Origin: Silene latifolia
Taxonomy: Eukaryota; Streptophyta; Magnoliopsida; Caryophyllales; Caryophyllaceae
DNA length: 64,000 nt
Direction of reading: 5' to 3'
Assembly: GCF_048544455.1 (NCBI RefSeq)
Contig: NC_133534.1
Coordinates: 224,468,292-224,532,291 of the forward strand
Under the pieces are notes generated by a model. It worked only from the letters and a program-made list of their open reading frames with translations, did not search any database and was not told the DNA's origin. Position 1 is the first letter of the stretch; every line of letters starts with the position of its first letter. Made by a program: the position numbers and the translations under genes. Shown here piece after piece: positions 10,867 through 21,475 of the stretch.

Positions 10867-11441
10867 TATAATCTGCAAATATATACCAAATATATCAGAG
10901 TTGGAGATTATCAAATTTGTTAAAAACAAATAAAATTATTTTTTAAAACTCTTAACACAAGTATTAGAGGAGAACCTTAAATCTAAGAAACTGCATGAAT
11001 ATCTTGTACATAAATGAATTCTACTAAATAAATTTGCATTAATAATAATTTATTATCTTTACTTTTTCTTAGTAATTTTTTTTTTGAGAAGAAGGTTAAG
11101 TTATTGTATTAAAGTTGCTATGATTTATAGGAAAAAAATATGTTATTATTCGTGGAAATTAAAAGCTACAAGTAAACGATAAGAATTCGTATCTAAAAAG
11201 TTGGTGTTTTGTTGATATTTATTAGAAACGTTGTGTAGAAAAAAATAATCTAATAATCCAGAATAGAAAAAGGTAATAGATAATATGTATTTAAAAAAAA
11301 AAAACAATAAGATGATAACTGAAAAAAAAAGATAACATGCATTAAAAAAATAAAAGAATAAGATAATAATTTAAACAAATTATGTATAATAACGTTAATG
11401 TACCAAAGAAAAAAAAGTATTGTTTACATACACAACTACCT

Positions 11442-13930
11442 TTATCTAGCATTATTTATTATTTCGTAACATACAATATTTCTAGTACGTCTCCAACTGT
11501 CACTTAAAGTACTATGCGGAAGGATATCAACTGTTATATCAGAGCTCTGTCTTGCTCTCGACAAGGCTACATACAATTGACCGTGTGAAAAGACTGGTCG
11601 TGGCAAATATATGCCAACTTTGTTTAGCGTTTGTCCTTGTGCCTTGTTAATAGTCATTGCGAAACTTAATCTAATCGGAAATTGTTTTCTTCTGAAATGA
11701 AACGGAAATTTGTCGGCCGGAGATGGCTACAGTGGAATTCTCAGTATGAAGACTCTTTTGCCTCTGTGATGTCCCACAGCAATTTCTGCGTCAATAACAT
11801 TTCTGTCAAAAGCTTTGCAGATAAGCCGTGTACCGTTACAAAGACCTGAGGTAGGATCTAAGTTTCTCAATAAAATAACGGGACTATTTATCTTTAGGAC
11901 TAATTCATGCGGCGGAAGACCATTAGGATGAAGTGTATTGAGAAATTCAGTTGGATATTGTTTAGTTGCGATGTCTGTAGCTTCGTCAAAACTTCTGTAC
12001 GTAAACGCTTGACCTTGTTGTCGAGAAACTAATAGTGCATTTATCATCTGTGTATCATCATTTTTTGGAGTTAGTATTGCTCTTTTGGTTGTCAGAGACG
12101 GATTGGTGCTAATTTGGTTTATATCTGGATAAACTGCGTCAATTAGCTACTCAATTAGTACGGATTCTTGTGTTCCAGATATGACAATCGACTTTGGTAA
12201 TTTGATATCCTTCCCATTTTCATAAGGATGCGAGCCGTCACCAACACTTAGGACAAAATCGCTAAAAGCAGGATCACGCATAGCCCTCATATTAACAGTT
12301 AAATGAATCCTTTCAAGTTTTGGCCACAACGGAGACATAACAAAGCTCGAATTGATTGCCTCTCGTACTGAACTTTTTGGTATAATAGGCAATACCTGTC
12401 GAAAGTCTCCTCCAAATACAACTATTTTTCCGCCAAACAATTCTCCATTTGAGCAAACGTCACGCAAGGTGTTTTCAAAGTATTCAATCGACTGTCGTTT
12501 TGCCATGGGAGCTTCATCCCAAATGATTAACCTACATGCTCGAATGAGTTATGCTAACGAACTCTGTTTTGAGATTTGAGAACTCTGGTTATTTTCTATA
12601 TCAAGAGGGATCTTGAATCGAGAATTTGAAGTTCTACCACCTGTAAGATTGGCCGCTGCAATACCTGAACTTGCAACTGCAAGACAAATAAGGCCTCTAG
12701 CTCTGAGATTTGCAAGCAGTGTTGTGTACAAAAAGGTTTTTCCTGTACCTCCAGGTCCATCTAAGAAAAAAGAACCAGTTCCATTCTCTATAACCTTTCT
12801 GTAAATTTTATCATAGGCAAGACGTTGTTCTTCATTTAGCAAGTTGACAGCATTTATGTCTTCAGAACTTATCGGAATATTAAGCTCTTCCTCAATTCCT
12901 TTTGTTTTTGAATGTCTTAAATAAACACTGTCCAATTGCAGATCACCAAAGTCAAAAGAACTAAAACTCCTGCCCATTGATTCAAGTATCGACAAATATT
13001 TGTAAGGGTTAATTGCGATTTACTTTATCTTGTTGTGAAGGAAAAGCATATGCATAATCTTCTCACAATGAAGTATAGAATTTATCCCATAGAAATCTTG
13101 GATTCATTGGCTGGCAGTAAATGAGTAAAGTAGCAAATAATCTTCGTAAGCTATTTGTTGGCATCGATATCATGACCGCATACGCTAAACACTGTTCAAT
13201 AGAGTTATCTGCTTCAAGCAATCCATGCAAGTAAGCCGATTCTCTAAACGAACTACATGTTATGCCATTTATTGACTTGAGGTCTTCAAAAGACTTGGGA
13301 CCTCGAATGTTTGAGAGCAGAAGTCGTAAATAATACCTTTCTCCTTCAGAAGGATTTGCATATATTAAACGGCCTAAGGCAAATCCTTTTTCCCTAGGAG
13401 TCCAAATTTTTTCACTTCTTTTATTATGCCATACATAATATTCAGGAAGTTGACTGTATAATAAGGTTTGAGAGAAAGTATCAGTTTTATTTTGCTGGAA
13501 AAAAGCCGTTAACATTGTTCTGTTACGAGCTTCGTCATCCAAAACATTCTCAAGGTTTTCCCATGGTTGAAAACTAACAGTTTGCATGTTTGGTAAGTGT
13601 ACCTGTAAAGGAACAACGTTAGGATGTATTTCGTTCAAATGGAATCCGAAAATTCTCCAAGCTGCCTCCGCTGGTGAAATCCATCTAGCTGATTGGTATG
13701 CGGTTATCTCATCAAATGATTCATGACCGCTGCCGCTAGGATCAGTAACAGCAAACGAAATACGATCATGTCCCTTATATACATACTTGTACATATACTT
13801 AACTGCTTTAATTGTTGAACATATCTCAACATTTAGGTGACAGTCATATTTCCCCAATAAGAATGGATTATATGGAACAACCCATTGATTATTAAGCCGT
13901 GATCCACGTACGGTAACCTCTAAACCCATA
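11442..13930 (-). pseudogene. Helitron RepHel, C-terminal part: Rep tyrosine motif and PIF1-type helicase
   Basis: This continues the RepHel frame after the solo LTR. At 13930-13063 it starts MGLEVTV and includes KYMYKYVYKGHD, the Rep two-tyrosine motif (Y-x-x-K-Y), with both tyrosines kept. A TGA stops the frame at about 13060, and a one-base shift near 13010 is needed to continue. The helicase begins near 12995, with Walker A GPGGTGKT around 12745, Walker B LIIWDEAPM around 12510, then FGGDFRQVLP, and near 11650 AMTINKAQGQ and YVALSRAR, the late PIF1 motifs. Further in-frame stops occur: TAA near 12548 (after SSLA), TAG near 12147 (after VLIE) and TAG near 11727 (after RIPL). The domain content is complete but the protein cannot be made. 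Codons around each stop look like single substitutions, so the decay is fairly recent. Confidence 0.9.
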
Positions 13931-16900
13931 TGTGTAACACCCGCGAATTTTCCATTTTTGACATTTAAAATTTAATAAACCGTTTGATTACTTTATTTTG
14001 TATTTTTGAATTATTCAGTTTAATTAATTTTATGTCAAACACGATTTTTATAAAAGTAATATATAAAAGCTCGTTTATATAAAAATACGTATTATTATTA
14101 AATTATATTTTTAATACATAATTTATATAAGAATATATGTATACGTATTTTTGGTCGGACAATAATAATGACTGTAATAATAATAATTCCCGTCTTCACT
14201 TCCGTCTAGCTATAGACCGTCACATTTTACTTTGTACCCTTTTTAATCCGGGCCAATCGAAAATCGACAACACGGTCACCTACCTCTTAGACCCTACTTT
14301 TAAATATCTTACATATTATTACTATTATATATTATTATCATTATTGTTATTATGTATTATTGTTATTATATACACTCCATCTCACACACTCCCAAAACGG
14401 TATGACCCACCCCCCTTCATTTCCCCTTCTTCTTTTTCGTTTCTATCTGCAGCAACACAAAACAACAACAGCATACTCAAACAGAGCTCCACGCCATTTT
14501 TACCGAGCTTCAAACCAAGATCTCTCCCTTATTTCTCAACCAAACTCCATTATTTTTACACCAATAGCTTCCCCATCTCGTCCTCCTTCTTTATATGCAA
14601 GAAAGAACCCAGCTTTCGTCATGTTTCTTTTCGCCCGTCTTTCAAAGGATGCGGTTTTTGAGCCTTTCTGTGCCATTTTTGGGTTTAAGATCATCCTAGG
14701 GCGGTTTCTTGGACGTTTAGGAGAGCAAAAAGGTAACGGTGATAGGTTACTCGACAAATGTCGAAATCTCTTGTTTTATGTCGTTTTGTATGCTAAGCTC
14801 GTATGTTTAAACTTCAGTTACGGTAAAGTCACATGCTTTTCGAGGTTTAGCTTCTTTTGTTTGAAAATGGCGTCTTAGCCGGGTAATAGTTCAACTCATT
14901 TGTATTATGTCCGTCGTCTTAAAACAACTCGTCTTTGGGACTGCTTTAGACGTGAAAAATAGAGGGACTGGGTGACTGTTTGAACTGGAATTTTGGCGTG
15001 GTGTGAATAGTGGTTGCGGGTGGTCTGTTACGGTCTGGGTTGAGTCCATTGTAATGGTTTTAGCTGCGTATTTTTGTCTCAAATGGCGGGTTAGATGGCG
15101 GGTTATCCTGTATTTTCGAGCACTGTTAGAACGGGTATGGTGAGGTGATTCATGTTTGGTCGTGCTTATTCTCGTTTCGATTTTGTTTTAATCCCGTCTT
15201 ATGGTCTACCTATACTGTGGTTTGGGCAAGTGTTAGCTGCGGATGGTTGGACCTGTTTCATAGGTGTTGGGCTCGGTGGCGGACTGGTCGTGGACTGGTG
15301 GTTTGTGGGGGTGGTCACGGGTCAGGGGATTTAGCTACACCCTTTGGTTCCCTCCTCCCTTTGTGTATGTTTAGTGTGTTTTGTTGTTGGGCTTGCACAC
15401 ATATCTTGGGTCAATTGGGCCACAATTATATTATGGGAGCTCTTGGGTGCCAACTTTGCTTCGTTTGAATAATTAAATAACCGTCTCGTATTTCATATAA
15501 CGTAAATCATTAATATTGTTCCTTCACATATTCTTTTGTTGGATTCCTTATAATTCAATTATGGGCTTGCTATGTTCTATTTGTTGGGTTTAATATGCCT
15601 TGTATGATGGACTAATTTATTGGGCTCCTTATAGCTTATTTGTCGGACCCATAAACGAGTCACTTAATTTGGTCACATTCCATAACGTAAATTATTCATT
15701 ATCGCTTATTATATTTTATTTAACCGGCATATTAAATTATAAAATGGAATATTCATTAATATAATGCGAGTATGAGATATTTATTATAAGTACTTGTAAG
15801 AGTCACATTCTTGATAATGCCTTGTATTGTTCTGTTGTGAGAGTCTTGGTCCTATCGGATACTAGGGGTGAGCTATAAGCCCTCTAGTTGCGATATGATT
15901 GTCGGGATTGATGTTCCCATCCGTACTCATGGTGAGATGCAAGCCATGAGTATGAATGTGACATTAAAGATCCCGTGTCATATGATGTTTGCATGATCAT
16001 TCTTACCCCTATTGTGACCCAAGTGTGACGTTTTACATTGTGTGACTACTTGACATTCCTTATTTACCCCTTTCGGACCTTTGGTTACAAGTGTGTGCCA
16101 TGTTTCCGGATTGGGTTATCTTTCCTCTTTCGGACCTTTGGTTACAAGTGTGTGCCATGTTTCCGGATTGGGTTATCTTTCCTCTTTCGGACCTTTGGTT
16201 ACGAGTGTGTGCCATGTTTCCGAATTAGGATATCCTTCTTCGGACCTTTGGTTACGGGTGTGTGCCATGTTTCCGATTAGAGGTTACTCGACCTTTGGTT
16301 ACGAGTGTGTGCCATGTTTCGAGTCTTGGATACGATTGGTATATCGTTTGTCGAATCGGGTGACGTCCATCCCGAGAGTCTGGATCCAGGTTTAGACTAG
16401 GACCGTATTATGATCGTCGTCCTACCAAGAGGTTGGAGTCTAGATGGTTTGTCTTGTGAGTTCATACTAAGTATATGTCTTACACTTGTTGAGTCGTGTC
16501 AACATAAGTGGGTTGACTTGGTGATTCTATTTCCTTGATTGCATATTCATCCTCATACACCATGCCTATTCTACTAAGAAAGTATTATGCCTGTTTCACC
16601 ATGATTGTTCATTATATCTCCTTATTCTTCATTGTTCACATATGTTGCATGATAATATGTTTGTTTAAGTGTTGTTTGTTACCTGCATTTCGACATATTG
16701 TGGCTGGGAGAACCTTGAGTTAGTCCCCACTGACTGTGGCGTTCATGTTTACATGAATGACAGGTGGTGAAGATGCTTACGTGGGGAAGACGTGTGGGCT
16801 AGCGAGAACTAAACCCTTGGACCTTAGTTTCTAGTTTAGAAACCCCTTATATGTTTATTCGTGGGATATCTTTTCCCCGCTTTCTAGACTTGGGTTGTAA

Positions 16901-17056
16901 TAACCTATATTTGTCTATTTTAGTATTTGTTTCATTTAGTTTTTGGCACCCGCGTTTTAATCCTTAACTTGTAATCTAAAAGTTTTCAAAATCTCCTAAA
17001 TTTCCGCATTTATTTATTAGTTATATTTCCGCGTTATCGCGGGGTGTCACAATATG
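13928..17056. mobile_element. Solo LTR of a Ty3-type retrotransposon in RepHel
   Basis: The element 13933-17051 (3119 bp) starts TGTAACACCCGCG and ends CGCGGGGTGTCACA. It is flanked by the 5 bp duplication ATATG (13928-13932 and 17052-17056). TG...CA ends with a 5 bp duplication mark an LTR; no internal domain exists, so it is a solo LTR left by recombination. The TGTAACACCC start and the 3 kb length fit Tekay/Del-type chromovirus LTRs, which is inference. Removing it with one ATATG rejoins the Rep frame. Confidence 0.85.
16074..16325 (+). repeat. Five tandem units inside the solo LTR
   Basis: Units starting CGGACCTTTGGTTAC begin at 16074, 16131, 16188 and 16241, and a last one (CGACCTTTGG) at about 16289. 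Periods are 57, 57, 53 and 48 bp. The first two are nearly identical. LTRs often contain such arrays; open frames across them are a by-product of the 57 bp (multiple of 3) period. Confidence 0.9.
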
Positions 17057-18341
17057 CCTTCTGCGATATATAGGATACGAATCACGACCGTTTGTTGTTG
17101 TATCCGCAAACTCACGAGGGTAATGGTTCTTACACCAACCATCCCTCATGCAGGGGTTAGTAGGGTTGTCGTTACCGCATGGACCATGCATCATATGATG
17201 AACAACGGCAGAGAAAAGGTGAGGGTTTTCGGCAGAGTCAGGCAATTCAGCACACACATATTCATCATATTGGTCAGGCGTTCTTATTTTGCTATCAGAA
17301 TCCAGAATGATTAGAAAATGTGCATGCGGAAGCCCTCGCTTCTGGAATTCAACGACGTAAATGTAACCGGCAACATTACCAAATATCTTACGAGTACAAA
17401 TGTCCTTCTTTAACTCTAAAAGTTTTGCTCGAAAAACGCGAGAAACAAGATCAGGTCTATTTTGCGCTTCCTCAAAAGGCAATAACTCGCGCTCAATTTC
17501 TGCCCAATGCGGATTACATGTAATAGTCAAAAATATATATGGCTTTCCATAACGATGTACAACCGTCATTGAACTAAGATAGCGACGCCGAAAGTCACGA
17601 TCACATCCAACAAAGCTAGCAGGCAGTATAAATATTCTGCCTATATTAGCCCCCCGTGTATGTCTGTCGTTGTAACTGTCAATGATTCCTTGATATAAGT
17701 CAGCCCGAATTATATTTTGATTATTCCTGATATAATCAAGTCGCGTTGTCTCAATCTTAATATACATATCGACCATATATTGTTGGAGAAGACGACCACT
17801 TTTTAGCAATAGCGACGAATCATTTGGGCGAATTTGCAGTCGGTAGCAGTAGTACTCTCGACATGATACTTTTTTCTCAGACTCAGAAGTGCCTGCAACT
17901 GTACGCAAACAGAAGCCTAAGCTAGCGTTTTAGTATTAACATAAAAAAAAAATTAAATCACAAACCTTGTTCCTCGCTTTCAAGCAAATCGTCTGCTGTT
18001 TGTATAAGAACATCATTTATTGGAAAAGTTTGAGGATCAGGACGACGTCTAGGATGGCTGCTAGCTCGATAGATACGTCTATGCCAGTCGGTTTCGCCAA
18101 AAGGAAACAAAAGAGGATACTGTAAAGGATCATAGCAACCGTAATAATGTAATATTCGGTGACTTGTCCCAGAGTTGGCATAAATGACGATATCATGACG
18201 AGGAGGTTGTGATGAGTTTTCATCATCAACCCAAATTGCGGCAACCTGTGATGTCGTCGGAGCGTTGTGCGTTCTTTGATCCTGGCTTGGATCTGATTTT
18301 ATTATAATACGACTTTCCTCGTCTATACCCACATCTCTTAG
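17054..18341 (-). pseudogene. Helitron RepHel, central part: Rep (HUH) domain
   Basis: This is the middle of the rolling-circle initiator. It reads from the CACTA-like insertion (18342) through FFR and YLRDVG to exon end 17966. A 73 nt intron (17893-17965) follows, then 17892 down to the solo LTR at 17056. It contains the Helitron_like_N region, the Rep motif FLTITCNPHW (about 17520) and the HUH motif GLPHAHFLII (about 17330), both histidines kept. The frame is open through this whole stretch, unlike the C-terminal part. HUH nucleases cut and join single DNA strands to start rolling-circle transposition. The chain is interrupted on both sides by transposon insertions. Confidence 0.88.
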
Positions 18342-19160
18342 ATACACTACAACAAATTGTCACTTGCGCCACGAATTATGCCACGGGAATTTATAATTCG
18401 TGGCTAATGTTTGCTTAGCCACGGGAAAAACTTATTCATTATTTTGGAAAAAAATTTATGCCACGGGATAATTTTTCCCGTGGTAAAAAGCCACTTTCGC
18501 CACGAATTAGCCTACACCCGTGGCAAATAATTTTTTTAGCCACGGGCTATGTCACACCCGTGGCGAAAGTTTATTTAGTCACGAATTTTTCCGTGGCAAA
18601 TATTTTGTTAGCCATGAACTAACAAACACCCGTGGCGAGTATCTTTTCTGACTTAAATCTGAATGAAATTTAATCAAATATAATAATATGAAAATACATT
18701 TAAATATAAATTTTGAGAACCACTTTGATTAATTTAATTAATATTTTTATTGTTTTATGTACTTTAATAAGCAATTTTAAAATTTTATAAACTTATATGC
18801 AAGCAAAGAATTTTATCGCCTAAATTTTTTGATTTTTCTACAAATCACATTTATGTTTGGTAGGTTTTTTAAAACAATAATAATTTAAAAAAAAAAATTT
18901 TAATATATAATTTTGTTTATTAAAGTCGTGAATTTCTTTTAATTTCTTTTTTTTTTTAAATTAAACTTTATAATCTTGAATAACAATCTTAAATGATCGT
19001 ATCACATTTAAAGATATAACATATCAAATTGAATAAAAACCTTATTTCCATCTATGTTAGAGAAATCTAAAATGAATATATTGTTAAACTATTTCATTCA
19101 AAATTTGATTTCCAACTTATTTGTAGGATATTTTTAGAAAATTTTGAATTTGATATAAAA

Positions 19161-19610
19161 TTTACGGAAATTTCCCGTGGTACCCTTGAACTTTGCCAGA
19201 TTAGACATGACACCCCTTATTTTATGTTTCTACATATGGTGTCCTTGTGTTTACCTTTTTCATTACTAGAATACCCTTTGGCGAAAATTCGTCATAACGC
19301 CGTTACTCTTATAAGTAATTTGATGAATAATTAAGTATGTTATGTTGTTATTGTTATATTATTTAGGTACTAAATGTTATTTTATTAGACAAAATAAGGA
19401 TTTAGGTATTTGATGATGAATTGATAGTGCATTAGATAACAAAAAAAGGCGTGACAAGGCATATGGGTACCGGCGTTATGACGGAAGTTTGTCAACGAGT
19501 ATTCTGGGACTGAAAAAGCTAAATATAGGGGTACCATATGTAAAAACTTAAAAAAGGGCACCATATGTAATATGTCAAAATTCGAGGGTACCATGAACAA
19601 TTTACGTAAA
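19161..19610. mobile_element. MITE nested in the CACTA-like element
   Basis: The ends are inverted copies: TTTACGGAAATTTCCCGTGG leads into GGTACCCTTGAA at the left, and the right end reads the complement (GGTACCCTCGAA, then TTTACGTAAA). Similarity continues inward (CATATGGTG). The target duplication is unclear, so the superfamily is left open. Confidence 0.6.
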
Positions 19611-20293
19611 ATTTAACTCGCTGAGAAAAAAAATTTCCAAATTTTTTTCATTGAAAATAAGCGCATTACAGAGAGAAATATAGAAATTATAATCATTTAT
19701 AGTCACATTTCCAAATAATGTGAAATTTTGAGAAAAGAAACGGTAAACGATAAAAAAGAGAAATCGGTTTAGGAAAATAAACGATTCTTTTGTACAATAG
19801 TCTTTTTCGTGTTTTTTGGGTAAAAAAGTGACTACTTTTTGGTTAATACTGATCACTTTGGGGAAAAAAGACCTATAGTTATAAAAAGCGGTCATTACTT
19901 TACCGAAAAATGGTCACATCAGGTACGACGGTTATACAATATAATTTGCATAGAAAAATATATGAAAAAATGTGTACATGAGAAATGAAAATAAGAATGT
20001 CGATAAACAAAAGAAATAAAAAAAAATGTTAGGAAAAGACAATTACGTTTACTTTTTGGAGAAAATGGTTTGCTGACTTCGGCAAAAAAATGACGTCAAA
20101 ATCATTAATCAGGAGGTTACTATCGAAAATTTAATTCTTTCGGCCAAAATAATGTTTTTCCCGCAAAAATTTGTAAATCATGTAACATTTATGTAATTAA
20201 ATAGTACTAAAGGTAAGATTTGAAAAAAAAAAAACTTAAAAGGATTCAAAGTGCTAATTATATCAACAAAGTTAACATTTAATTTCGGTGGCA

Positions 20294-20380
20294 CATCAAA
20301 AGAACTCCACAGTTAAGCGTGCTCAGGTGAGATTAGTGTTGGGATGGGTGACCTCCTGGGAAGCCTCTCCGATGCTCACA
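20294..20380 (+). pseudogene. 5S rRNA-derived fragment (3' two thirds)
   Basis: It reads CATCAAAAGAACTCC, then AGTTAAGCGTGCTCAGG, then GGATGGGTGACCTCCTGGGA, which follow the plant 5S rRNA gene from about base 35 to near its end. The internal RNA polymerase III control elements (A box AGTTAAGCGTGCT and C box region GGATGGGTGACC) are well kept, while the 5' third is absent. It lies inside a CACTA-like element. It could be a captured gene piece or the remnant of a 5S-derived SINE or Cassandra-type LTR. Confidence 0.75.
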
Positions 20381-20782
20381 AATGCATGACCGGCGAAACC
20401 AAATAGCGTTCAATTGAATCAAGTTAACTAGCGAAACAATTACCTTGATTGTCATGGTTCCGTATATGAAAAAATACCAATTGTGAAAAATAAATAAATT
20501 ATTTTACGTTTTATTTATTTAATTTTCATATATATTGTTTGCCACGGGAATTATTTTTTCGCCACGGGAAATTTCTTTGGCCACGGGAGTTATTAGCCAC
20601 CAGACAATCTGTGGCCAAAAATTCAATAATAGCCACGTTCTTGTTTTTCCCGTGGCTATGTCTTTGCCACGACCATTTGCGCCACGGAAGGTATTCTCGT
20701 GGCAAAATGATATAGCCACGGAAATTTAACACTTGCGCCATGAATTTAGCCGTGGCCCAAGTGCTAATTTGTAGTAGTGATA

Positions 20783-21475
20783 TCTGAAGAATTGAGTGTA
20801 CGGGTTCATTTCCATTATACGCATCAAAATACGAAGAACATTTGTGTCAATTTCTTCAGCAATATGAAGTCTATGCCACAATTCTCTATCTGTATCGAAA
20901 AAATACAGTTGAATATATCTAGGCCGTGCATCTGTAGGCAAGATATCATTAATGAAATGATAAACCTGCCCTTGAACTCTAAACGTATAAATTCCACGAT
21001 TTCTCTGAGCGAGTTCACGATCTTTCCTAACTCCAAAGGAAGTAAAAGCGAAAGAACTGTTATATAACAGAACATATTTTCTGAAATTTTGAGAAATAGC
21101 GTCGTTTGACATGAACAGCATGCGAAGTTCATTTGACATCACGTTGTTTGCCAAACATATATCTCCTTGGGCACAACAAAAAAAATTCGATTCATTTTTG
21201 AAAAGTTTTGCTCCGCAATGTCGACACAAGGTAGGCAGAGGAAGAACATCTGGAAGATCCGGGGGAATTGAAGAACCTTTAAATGTATTAAAAATATTTG
21301 AATAAAGTGAGATTTGGAATGTTAAATTTGGCTAAAAAGTAAGGTAAACAAATTACATATATAGTTGCAGGGGAAAGAGTTTACCCTTTCGAGTAGTAAT
21401 TGATGAAACTGAAGGAGTTTTCTTTTGTACATGATTTGTACGGGAGCATGAAGTAATGTTCCTCAATAGATTCAT
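20783..21475 (-). pseudogene. Helitron RepHel, N-terminal part
   Basis: Exon 1 starts at the ATG at 21475 (MNLLRNITSC) and ends at 21385. A 108 nt intron (21277-21384, GTAAAC...TTAAAG) follows, and exon 2 runs from 21276 to the CACTA-like insertion. It contains the cysteine-rich start seen in plant Helitron proteins (TLCRHCGAKLF, then FFCCAQG) and the conserved run up to NPYTQFFR, where the CACTA-like element interrupts it. The open frame continues at 18341 on the far side of the insertion. The start codon choice rests on the cysteine-rich region being close to the N-terminus in this family. Confidence 0.8.

Larger units (their letters stand above)
18342..20782. mobile_element. Non-autonomous CACTA-like element in RepHel
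   Basis: The element 18345-20779 (2435 bp) starts CACTACAACAAATTGTCACTT and ends in the complement of CACTACTACAAATTAGCACTT. It is flanked by the 3 bp duplication ATA (18342-18344 and 20780-20782), the CACTA hallmark. Both ends are packed with the subterminal word GCCACGGG or GCCACGAA and its complement (about 18365-18640 and 20535-20760). It has no transposase frame. It also contains a smaller inverted-repeat element and a 5S rRNA-like segment. Confidence 0.9.
5124..21475 (-). mobile_element. Helitron, autonomous type, minus strand, with nested insertions
   Basis: The 3' end is clear. The minus strand shows an 11 bp stem with a 3-base loop (5133-5157, AAGCCGCGTGC and its complement), then 5 bases, then CTAG (5124-5127) followed by T, as Helitrons require. 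The gene order from the 5' side is RepHel, an RPA-like gene, a short RPA-like gene and a small unknown gene. The 5' end (TC after a host A) lies beyond the RepHel start at 21475 and I could not place it. Three later insertions lie inside: a Stowaway MITE at 9264-9577, a solo LTR at 13933-17051 and a CACTA-like element at 18345-20779. Without them the element is about 10.5 kb. Confidence 0.85.

Noticed and set aside
14137-14878. Two overlapping frames of about 170 codons
   Set aside because: They lie wholly in the solo LTR, have low-complexity composition and no family motif; long AT- or TC-rich runs explain them.
16038-16395. Overlapping open frames of 80 and 104 codons with repeated peptides
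   Set aside because: They are translations of the 57 bp tandem array inside a solo LTR; the period being a multiple of three keeps several frames open.
20294-20380. Functional 5S rRNA gene
   Set aside because: The first third of the gene is missing and there are substitutions, so it cannot give a normal 5S rRNA.
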